Assembly (NCBI GenBank): GCA_029260415.1
Contig: JAJDDH010000138.1
Span: 1-12,617, forward strand
Length of the DNA: 12,617 bases
Origin: Phycisphaerales bacterium
GTDB taxonomy: Bacteria; Planctomycetota; Phycisphaerae; Phycisphaerales; UBA1924
Direction of reading: 5' to 3'
Shown: positions 6,918 to 12,617 of the stretch, one piece after another
How the letters are laid out: every line of letters begins with the position of its first letter
How positions within the stretch are numbered: position 1 is the stretch's first letter
Notes under the pieces: generated by a model
Database searches by the model: none
What the model was told of the DNA's origin: nothing
What the model saw: the letters and a program-made list of their open reading frames with translations, nothing else
Program-made: the position numbers and the translations under genes

Positions 6918-8326
6918 ACCCCCGCCCGCGCGGGCGCCAGGTCCAGCGTCTCAACCACAAGCCGGTGCAGATCAACGTTGTCGATCACCGGGCCGAGCCG
7001 GTCGCTGCCCGGGCCAACCGCCGTAACCTCGACCAGGTCCGCCGTGTGGTTCGGGCTCAGGAACGCGACCCCCAGCGCGTTGGACAGCACCGCGCCCAGC
7101 ACGGGCCCGAAGCCCGACACCGCCCGGAACCCATCCGCCCGCTCTCGATCGACAAAGCTCCGGTGCAGCCAGGCGCGGTCCGCGTCGTCGAGCTCAACGC
7201 CCGTCGCCTGGTACACCAGCAGGGGCAGCACGCCCATCATCGCCTCCCGCGAGCCCGCGGCGCCGAGCTGCGACTGGATCCAGTCGAACGACTGTCGCCC
7301 GCGGCTGAGCAGCTCGATGCCCCGCTCGCCCTTGTCGCCGTACAGCGTCAGCCCCGGGTTGGCGTTGCCGTGGTCGGTCGTCACGATCAGCAGCGTGTCA
7401 TCGCGCGACGACACGAACTCGATCACGCCCGCCAGCGCGTCGTCGAACGCGAGCTGGTCGCGCACGAGCGAGACCGCATCGTTGGCGTGGGCCGCGTGAT
7501 CGACCCGCCCGCCCTCGACCTGCAGCACGAACCCGCCCGGCGCCCGCGCCAGGCGCTCCAGCGCCGCACCGGTCATCTCGCGCAGGCTCGGCTCGTCCTC
7601 CCCCCGGTCGGGCTCGTAGCTCATGTGCCCGTCCCGGAAGAGCCCCAGCAGCGCCGTGTCGCCCGGGGCCGCGCTCAGTTCCGATCGGCTGCGCACCACG
7701 CTCAGGTCCTCCCGCGCGAGCAGGGCGTCGCTCTTGAAGTGCTTCGCCCCGCCCCCGAGCACGACGTCCACGCGCCGGTCCAGGATCTGACGGGCGATCT
7801 CGTCCTCCCGCGATCGCTCGGGGACGTTGGCGATGAACGAGGCGGGCGTCGCGTGCGTCACGCGCGTCGTGGTGACCAGCCCCGTCGCCTTGCCCTGCTC
7901 GCGGGCCGTGACCAGCAGCGGGGTGAGCGCCGCGCCCGACGGATCCGTGTTGACGGCGCCGTTGTTGATGTGTCGCCCGCAGCCCCACGCCGAGCCCGCG
8001 GCCGACGAATCGGTCACGAGCGAATCCAGCGAGTGCGTCCGGCACATCGCCCGCCTGGCGCCGTCCGTCTGCCACAGGCCCGTCCACGCCGTCGAGCGCC
8101 CGCGCTCCTGGCGTGAGACCATGTCCGCCAGCGTGAGCGTGCCCGTGCTCATGCCATCGGAGACCATGAAGATCACGTTTATTGCTCGCGAGCGCCGCGA
8201 AGGCCCGGGCGCCGGAAGCAGCCCGACGCTCGTGGTCGAGGCGCAGGCGCTGAGCGATCCCGCGCTCGCGAGCGCGCCGAGCTGCAAAAAACCACGACGA
8301 TTGATCTGTGTACGGCCTTCGCTCAC
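6914..8326 (-). CDS. Alkaline phosphatase (PhoA family), Tat-exported lipoprotein
   Basis: The enzyme hydrolyses phosphate monoesters outside the cytoplasm with two zinc ions and one magnesium ion. It has 470 residues, normal for the family. Metal and catalytic positions are visible: D57 in SDGM, nucleophile S107 in VTDSSA, H158/T160 in VTHATPAS, E271 in QVEGG, D276 and H280 in DHAAH, D318/H319 in VTTDHGN, and H427 in NHTADLVEV near the C-terminus, matching the family's last zinc histidine. The N-terminus carries a twin-arginine motif NRRGFLQ (9-15) and a lipobox L-S-A-C with Cys28, so it is probably exported folded and anchored by lipid. Translation starts at GTG (8326), preceded by AAGGAG at 7 nt; the overlapping ATG is out of frame. 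It is last in the rlmE-BatA-phosphatase row, 54 bp after the BatA-like gene. Phosphate regulation is plausible, but I see no Pho box. Confidence 0.95.
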   Translation of the reverse strand: MSEGRTQINRRGFLQLGALASAGSLSACASTTSVGLLPAPGPSRRSRAINVIFMVSDGMSTGTLTLADMVSRQERGRSTAWTGLWQTDGARRAMCRTHSLDSLVTDSSAAGSAWGCGRHINNGAVNTDPSGAALTPLLVTAREQGKATGLVTTTRVTHATPASFIANVPERSREDEIARQILDRRVDVVLGGGAKHFKSDALLAREDLSVVRSRSELSAAPGDTALLGLFRDGHMSYEPDRGEDEPSLREMTGAALERLARAPGGFVLQVEGGRVDHAAHANDAVSLVRDQLAFDDALAGVIEFVSSRDDTLLIVTTDHGNANPGLTLYGDKGERGIELLSRGRQSFDWIQSQLGAAGSREAMMGVLPLLVYQATGVELDDADRAWLHRSFVDRERADGFRAVSGFGPVLGAVLSNALGVAFLSPNHTADLVEVTAVGPGSDRLGPVIDNVDLHRLVVETLDLAPARAGV

Positions 8327-8333
8327 ATCGGTG

Positions 8334-8355
8334 CTCCTTGGCGAACCCGATGGTA
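8334..8355 (-). promoter_or_regulatory. Strong ribosome binding site and possible -10 for the alkaline phosphatase
   Basis: AAGGAG (8334-8339, minus strand) sits 7 nt before the GTG start at 8326 and fixes this non-ATG start. TACCAT (8350-8355) lies 10 nt further upstream and could serve as a -10 with a leader of about 17 nt. No -35 element is visible, so the promoter part is tentative while the ribosome binding site is good. Confidence 0.5.
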
Positions 8356-8380
8356 CCGCGATCCCGCCCCGCGCGAGAAG

Positions 8381-10327
8381 CTACACCCGCATCCGCCACG
8401 CGTACAGGCCCCACTCCAGCACCAGAAGCACCGCCGCGCCCAGCACGAACCAGTGCCAGACCTCCCTGGGGACGGGCGCGTCGCCCCGACCACGGGCCTC
8501 GATCTCCCGCCCGCCGATCTGGATCGTCGCGGGCGAGGCGATCAGGCTCTCGTGCGCGTCGAGCAGGTTCACGCACACGGCGCCCCCGGGCTCATTCTCG
8601 ATCCGGTACACGCCCGCGCGCTCAAGCACGCCCAGGTTGATCGCCGACGCATCCCGCTGCGTCTCGGGGATCTCGATCTCAACATCCACCGGCCCGCGCA
8701 GCCGCAGCGTCCCCCGGGCGCCCGGGAGCGTGATCTGCGCCGGCTCGCTCGTGAGGAACCGCACCGCGTCGTCGCCCGCGCCCCGCCCCGTGAGCGACTC
8801 GACCGCGTTGGCCACGAACATCGGCAGCGAGAGCTGAAGCCCCCAGTTGGACCGGCTGATCGGGAACGCGACGGCGATCCGTTCCACGCCCGTCGCCTCC
8901 GTCCGCCAGATCAGCCCGCCCCCCGTCGCGATCGCCAGCGCCTCGGTCCGCACACCCGCCGCGTCCGGGTCGGGCGCCAGCAGCGCCCCTCGGTCCACGA
9001 TCAGCGTGTCCAGTGAGACATCCCGCAGCACCGGGTCCGCCCGCTTCCAGCTCACGACCCGCTCCCCGCCCGCCGGCGACGCCCGCTCGACCAGCCCCGG
9101 GACCGGGACCCCGAAGCTCAGCGACGCGACGCCCGGCGCGGGCGCGCCGGCGCGATCAAGGACGACCAGGTCGATCGCGCTCATGTCGCCGGTCAGGAAC
9201 CGCCGGTAGTCCTCGGGCGCGACGACCCGCAGCGAGCCCAGGTCCAGCTCTTCCAGCACGTCCCGCAGGAACCGGTCCGGGGAGGCCTCGGGCGCGACAA
9301 CCAGCACCGAGGGCTTCGAGGGCGCCCCGAACACAAGCTGCGCCGCGTTGTCACTCACCAGCGCGTCCCCGCGTTCGAGAACCACCCGCACAACCCCCCC
9401 CCGGGGCAGGCGCAGCTCGGCGCTGCCCGTCGCGCGGGCCGGGTCCTCGCCCGCGCCCTCGATCACCACCGGGCGGCGCTGGACCGGTGTCCCGTCCACA
9501 CTGATGTCCAGTGTCGTCGCCGTCCGCTCGCGCCGGACAGACTGCAGCGCGACAAACAATCGCACCAGCGCCGGGTCGTCACTGTCCCGGCTGGCGCCCA
9601 GCCCCACGATCCCCACGTTGTCGCGCCCGCCGTCCGCACCGGGCCCGACGCGCTCAAACCGCACCCGCGCCCCCGCGAGTGACAGGGCGCTGCCCACCGC
9701 GCTCGACCCGTCAGAGATCACCACGACCAGCGGGCGCGTCGCCCGGGCGCCCTCGTCCGTGTCAGTGTCCAGCAGCGACTCGACCAGCGTGAGGGCGCCG
9801 CTCAACCGCCCGGGCTGGTCCGTCGGCCCCAGCGCGCCCAGCGCCCGCGATATCTCCGCCCTCGACCGCGTGGGCGGCGTGATCACCCGCGCCTCCCGCC
9901 CCATCGCGATCAGCGTCACGCTCGGCGCCCCAAGCCCCGAGAGCATGTCGTCCGCCAGCTCGCCCGCCCGCGTAACCGCCGCCTCGAAGCGTGACCGCCC
10001 CCCGCCCGCGTCCGTCGCGGACATCGACGCCGTCCGATCGATCACGATGAACACGCTCGCGCGCGACGCCTCGCCCCCCATGACCGCCGGTCGCCCCAGC
10101 GCGCCCACGAGCAGCAGCAGAATCAGCACGTGCAGCAAGAGCAGCAGCGAAGCGCGCAGCCACCGCAGCGGCACGTTGACCTGCAGATCCCGTGTCGCCT
10201 GCTCCCAGAACATCGTCGAGCTGACCCGCACCGGCCTCCGGCGCAGCTTCAGCAGGTAGAACGCCAGCAGCGTGGGCAGCGCCACGCCCAGCGCGATCAC
10301 CGCGGAGATCGGGGCCAGCAGCGTCAC
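8381..10327 (-). CDS. BatA-like membrane protein with von Willebrand factor A domain
   Basis: The layout is that of the BatA / aerotolerance-type N-terminal domain followed by a VWA domain and a C-terminal anchor. Residues 7-28 are a first membrane helix ending in LKLRRRP. About 59-77 is a second, very Leu-rich helix. The VWA domain follows from about 90, with the metal-site motif D97-R-T99-A-S101, where canonical is DxSxS and Thr replaces the first Ser, and with ISDG at 204-207. A long periplasm-like region follows (about 230-620), then a final helix (about 625-642) ending WRMRV. In known systems such proteins work with MoxR ATPases. The start is a GTG at 10327 that overlaps the rlmE stop codon (GTGA), suggesting translational coupling. 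A run of nine G on the coding strand (9394-9402) lies in frame within the gene. Confidence 0.9.
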   Translation of the reverse strand: MTLLAPISAVIALGVALPTLLAFYLLKLRRRPVRVSSTMFWEQATRDLQVNVPLRWLRASLLLLLHVLILLLLVGALGRPAVMGGEASRASVFIVIDRTASMSATDAGGGRSRFEAAVTRAGELADDMLSGLGAPSVTLIAMGREARVITPPTRSRAEISRALGALGPTDQPGRLSGALTLVESLLDTDTDEGARATRPLVVVISDGSSAVGSALSLAGARVRFERVGPGADGGRDNVGIVGLGASRDSDDPALVRLFVALQSVRRERTATTLDISVDGTPVQRRPVVIEGAGEDPARATGSAELRLPRGGVVRVVLERGDALVSDNAAQLVFGAPSKPSVLVVAPEASPDRFLRDVLEELDLGSLRVVAPEDYRRFLTGDMSAIDLVVLDRAGAPAPGVASLSFGVPVPGLVERASPAGGERVVSWKRADPVLRDVSLDTLIVDRGALLAPDPDAAGVRTEALAIATGGGLIWRTEATGVERIAVAFPISRSNWGLQLSLPMFVANAVESLTGRGAGDDAVRFLTSEPAQITLPGARGTLRLRGPVDVEIEIPETQRDASAINLGVLERAGVYRIENEPGGAVCVNLLDAHESLIASPATIQIGGREIEARGRGDAPVPREVWHWFVLGAAVLLVLEWGLYAWRMRV

Positions 10328-10920
10328 GCCCCGGGCCCCGCGTACCCCTTGCCCACGACATACGTCTCGCTCGACACGTCACGCGAGGCGCGGGGCTTGA
10401 AGCCCTTGGCCTCCCTGAACATCGTGCCCGTGAGCCTGATCAACTCCTGATGCGTCTCGCCCTCGAACACCTTCATCGCCAGGTTCCCCCCCGGACGCAG
10501 CAGGTGGGGCAGGCGCTCCAGGATCGCCTCGCACAGGTGGACCGAGCGGAAGTGGTCGCCGTGCCCGGTCGTGGGCGGCGCCATGTCCGACACCACGCAG
10601 TCAAACTTCCGACCGGACTCACCCAGCAGCACCGACGGGTCGATCGTCGTCAGGTCGCCCCGGACCACGTGCACGTTGGGCTCGAACTCGTGCTCGACCT
10701 CCTGCAGATCGATCCCCACGGCCACCCCCCGCGCCCCGACCAGCCGCCGGCACACCTGCAGCCATGACCCCGGCGCGCACCCCAGGTCCAGCACCCGGTC
10801 ACCCGTGCGCATGAGATTCTTCTTCTCGTTGAGCTCGAGCAGCTTGTACGCGCTCCGGGCGAGGTACCCCTCCGCCTTGGCCCGCCTGAAGTACTCGTCG
10901 TGCAAAACCCGGCGTGCCAT
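10324..10920 (-). CDS. rlmE: 23S rRNA 2'-O-ribose methyltransferase RlmE (FtsJ/RrmJ)
   Basis: RlmE methylates the 2'-OH of U2552 (E. coli numbering) in the A-loop of 23S rRNA, a late step in 50S assembly, using S-adenosylmethionine. The protein has 198 residues, close to the E. coli enzyme. The SAM-binding motif VLDLGCAPGSW (43-53) is intact, and the catalytic tetrad K-D-K-E is present as K26 (RSAYKLLE), D112 (SDMAPP), K150 (MKVFEG) and E185 (SSETYVV). The family elements RSAYKLLELNEK and GGNLAMKVFEG confirm RlmE over other FtsJ-like proteins. The ATG at 10920 has no Shine-Dalgarno sequence but has TATCCT exactly 6 nt upstream, consistent with its own leaderless promoter 23 bp after the TauE/SafE gene. 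Its stop overlaps the start of the BatA-like gene by 4 nt. Confidence 0.96.
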   Translation of the reverse strand: MARRVLHDEYFRRAKAEGYLARSAYKLLELNEKKNLMRTGDRVLDLGCAPGSWLQVCRRLVGARGVAVGIDLQEVEHEFEPNVHVVRGDLTTIDPSVLLGESGRKFDCVVSDMAPPTTGHGDHFRSVHLCEAILERLPHLLRPGGNLAMKVFEGETHQELIRLTGTMFREAKGFKPRASRDVSSETYVVGKGYAGPGA

Positions 10921-10926
10921 CGGCTC

Positions 10927-10932
10927 AGGATA
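10927..10932 (-). promoter_or_regulatory. -10 element TATCCT, leaderless start of rlmE
   Basis: Minus-strand TATCCT is followed by 6 nt (GAGCCG) and then the ATG at 10920. This is the same spacing as the TACGAT and TACGCT elements at 3994 and 3972. It matches the -10 consensus at 4 of 6 bases. No -35 box is visible in the upstream coding sequence. Confidence 0.5.
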
Positions 10933-10943
10933 GGGGGCGCCCG

Positions 10944-11750
10944 CTACTCCGGCGCGTCCTGGGCGGGCTCCCCCGGAGCCTCGGCCAGCTTCCGCACCCC
11001 GTCCACAAGCATCACCGTCCCCAGCACCAGAATAAACACCGCGAACGCCCGCTTGAGCGTGCTCGCCGAGACGTTCCGGGCGAGCCTCGCCGCGAACGTG
11101 CTCGCGACAAAGCTCCCCACGATGAACGGCAGGATGATCATCGCGTCCAGCCCCTCGAACCGGTGCGCGATCAGCCCGCTCAGGCAGTTGATCGAGATCA
11201 CCACCAGCGACGTCCCGATCGCCTGCTTGACAGGCAACCGCCCGACGAGCGTCAGCGCGGGCACGATCAGAAACCCCCCGCCCACACCCAGGAACCCAGT
11301 CAGAAACCCGACCGCGACCCCCGCCACCAAGAGCGGCGCCGAACGCCGCAGCAGACTTGCCTCCGCGTCGGGCGTCGGCTCAGCGCGCGATCGCCCCGCG
11401 CTGCGGTACATCCGCACCCCCGCGAACAGGATCACCGCCGCCAGGCACAGCAGCAGCACGAACCCCGGCACCCGCTCCGACAGCCTCGCCCCCAGGAACG
11501 CCCCCGCGAACCCCGTCACCGAGAACAACCCCGCGGCGCCCGCCCGCACGCTGCCCTGCCGCGCGTGGATCACGCTCCCGTACAGGCTCGTCGCGCCCAC
11601 GATCGCCAGCGCCAGCACGACCGACTGCTTCTCGCCGATGCCCAGCCCGTAGATCAACGCGGGCAGCACCAGGATCGACCCGCCCGCCCCCAGCGCGCCC
11701 AGCGAGAACCCCACCAGCCCCCCGAACAGTAATGACAGGGCGATGTCCAC
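10944..11750 (-). CDS. TauE/SafE family membrane permease (sulfite/sulfonate exporter-like)
   Basis: This family contains transporters linked to export of sulfite, sulfoacetate and related anions, though many members are uncharacterised. The 268-residue protein shows the family's internal duplication: GFSLGALGAGGSILVLPAL (14-32) recurs as GFLTGFLGVGGGFLIVPAL (148-166), each followed by a Gln-containing helix start (KQSVVLALAIVGATS, KQAIGTSLVVISIN). About seven to eight hydrophobic helices are visible, with a polar loop at 114-136 and a charged C-terminal tail. The start is GTG (11750), the only reasonable start, 3 nt after the stop of the cysteine desulfurase gene, with no separate Shine-Dalgarno sequence; this suggests coupled translation. 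The desulfurase neighbour makes a sulfur-related role plausible, but the substrate cannot be read from the sequence. Confidence 0.93.
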   Translation of the reverse strand: MDIALSLLFGGLVGFSLGALGAGGSILVLPALIYGLGIGEKQSVVLALAIVGATSLYGSVIHARQGSVRAGAAGLFSVTGFAGAFLGARLSERVPGFVLLLCLAAVILFAGVRMYRSAGRSRAEPTPDAEASLLRRSAPLLVAGVAVGFLTGFLGVGGGFLIVPALTLVGRLPVKQAIGTSLVVISINCLSGLIAHRFEGLDAMIILPFIVGSFVASTFAARLARNVSASTLKRAFAVFILVLGTVMLVDGVRKLAEAPGEPAQDAPE

Positions 11751-11753
11751 GAC

Positions 11754-12617
11754 TCAGGCGTCGCCTGCGAGGCGCGCGACGCCCGCGATCGCCGCGTCGA
11801 TCTCGCTCTCCGTGCTGAACGGGCCCGGGCTGAACCGCACAGTCCCGCCCAGCGGGTGGCTCCCTATCGCCTCGTGCGCCATCGGCGCGCAGTGGAATCC
11901 CGCCCGGCACACGATCGCGTCGCGCTCGTTGAGCGCCGCCGACGCTTCCTTGGGCGCCACGCCCTCGATATTGATCGACACCGCCGCTGTTCGATTGCTC
12001 ACGTCGCGCCCGCCGTAGACCGTGACACCCTTGATCGCGCTCAGTCCCGCGATCAGCCGCTCAACCAGCGCGTGCTCTTTCGCGTTGACCTGCTCCACGC
12101 CCCGCTCCAGCAGCCAATCCGCCCCCGCCGCGGCGCCCGCGATCGCGGGCAGGTTCAGCGTCCCCACCTCGTAATCCGCCGGCACGTGCCCGGGCCGCCC
12201 GTGCTTGCCCGAGTCGCCCCCCGTCCCCCCCTCAGCCATCGTCCGCAGCGCCACGTGCTCCGCGACCCACAGCGCCCCGCACCCCGTGGGCCCGAACAGT
12301 CCCTTGTGCCCCGCGATCGCCAGCATGTCCACGCCCAGGTCCATCACGTCGATCGGCTTGATCCCCACCGCCTGCGCCCCGTCCAGCAAGCACAGCGCCC
12401 CGTGCTCGTGCGCTAGGCGCACGATCTCCTTGCACGGCAGCAGCTCGCCCGTGACGTTGCTCGCCATCATGCACGCCACGAGCTTCACGTTCTTGGTCTT
12501 GAGGGTCTGCTCGTAGAACGCCAGATCGAACGCCTCGCCCGGCGCGTAGGGGACGACGACAAACTCGACCCCGCGCTCCGCCGCGAGCTTGCGCACCGGG
12601 CGCGACACCGCGTGGTG
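11754..12617 (-). CDS. Cysteine desulfurase family protein (class V aminotransferase), 5' end missing
   Basis: These PLP enzymes remove sulfur from cysteine to give alanine and a protein persulfide for Fe-S clusters, tRNA thiolation or other uses. The visible part is 287 residues; the frame is open to the window edge and begins HHAVSRPVRKL, which matches the conserved histidine segment (TxEHxSV.RP in relatives), so the N-terminus lies outside the window. Residues counted from the window edge: D79 in LLDGAQAVG contacts the PLP ring; the PLP lysine K105 sits in AGHKGLFGPTGCG; EVGTLNLPAIAG is at 150-161; and the catalytic cysteine C243 is in CRAGFHCAPMAHEAIG. The GTGGDSGKHGRPG segment and the AGFHCAPMAH loop resemble the family called 'cysteine desulfurase family protein' (TIGR01977) more than IscS. 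It is the first visible gene of the minus-strand row and is followed after 3 nt by the TauE/SafE gene. Confidence 0.93.
   Translation of the reverse strand, partial: HHAVSRPVRKLAAERGVEFVVVPYAPGEAFDLAFYEQTLKTKNVKLVACMMASNVTGELLPCKEIVRLAHEHGALCLLDGAQAVGIKPIDVMDLGVDMLAIAGHKGLFGPTGCGALWVAEHVALRTMAEGGTGGDSGKHGRPGHVPADYEVGTLNLPAIAGAAAGADWLLERGVEQVNAKEHALVERLIAGLSAIKGVTVYGGRDVSNRTAAVSINIEGVAPKEASAALNERDAIVCRAGFHCAPMAHEAIGSHPLGGTVRFSPGPFSTESEIDAAIAGVARLAGDA

Noticed and set aside
6125..8116. 663-codon open frame on the + strand
   Set aside because: It overlaps the 600-residue gene in another frame and is antisense to the alkaline phosphatase, which has all its catalytic residues. The composition is Arg/Pro-rich without any motif.
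9463..9657. Short - strand frame inside the BatA-like gene, and similar short frames elsewhere
   Set aside because: These are alternative frames of confident genes with no start signals or recognisable sequence.

Overview
The window reads as a stretch of ordinary chromosome from a high-GC (roughly 70% by eye) Gram-negative-type bacterium. Exported proteins with Sec, Tat and lipoprotein signals, complex I, a MoxR ATPase near a BatA-like von Willebrand protein, and several large exported proteins that I cannot assign point to the Planctomycetota, most likely class Phycisphaerae. That placement is inference from gene content; there is no rRNA or marker tree here. I see no phage, transposon, CRISPR array or resistance island.

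Layout. (1) 1-1203, + strand: 3' part of nuoH (complex I membrane subunit); its 5' end is outside the window. (2) 1283-2335, - strand: an exported 350-residue protein of unknown function built from two copies of an ~80-residue module. (3) 2457-2530, + strand: tRNA-Cys(GCA) with its own promoter candidate and a GC-rich hairpin behind it. (4) 2565-3965, - strand: an unassigned 466-residue lipoprotein, divergent from (5) 4006-5061, + strand, a MoxR-family AAA+ ATPase, followed by (6) 5115-6917, + strand, a 600-residue exported protein of unknown function. (7) 6914-8326, - strand: Tat-exported alkaline phosphatase lipoprotein, whose stop codon overlaps that of (6). (8) 8381-10327, - strand: BatA-like von Willebrand membrane protein. 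(9) 10324-10920, - strand: rlmE. (10) 10944-11750, - strand: TauE/SafE permease. (11) 11754-12617, - strand: cysteine desulfurase family protein, 5' end outside the window.

Genes 11 to 7 all run on the - strand with tiny gaps or overlaps (3 nt, 23 nt, a 4-nt overlap, 53 nt), so they may be one transcription unit or two. The first pair (desulfurase and TauE/SafE) suggests sulfur handling; RlmE/BatA/phosphatase is a mixed set. MoxR and BatA proteins normally work as a chaperone-like pair, usually with a DUF58 protein between them. Here they lie 3.3 kb apart on opposite strands, and DUF58 is absent from the window.

The most striking regulatory pattern is that three start codons (lipoprotein, MoxR, RlmE) are each preceded by a TANNNT hexamer exactly 6 nt upstream of the ATG. 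This is the arrangement expected for leaderless mRNAs. Other starts (350-residue protein, alkaline phosphatase) have strong Shine-Dalgarno sequences instead. I found no clear new defence or mobile system. The best leads are the leaderless-promoter pattern, the duplicated-module exported protein and the split MoxR/BatA arrangement with unknown exported partners.
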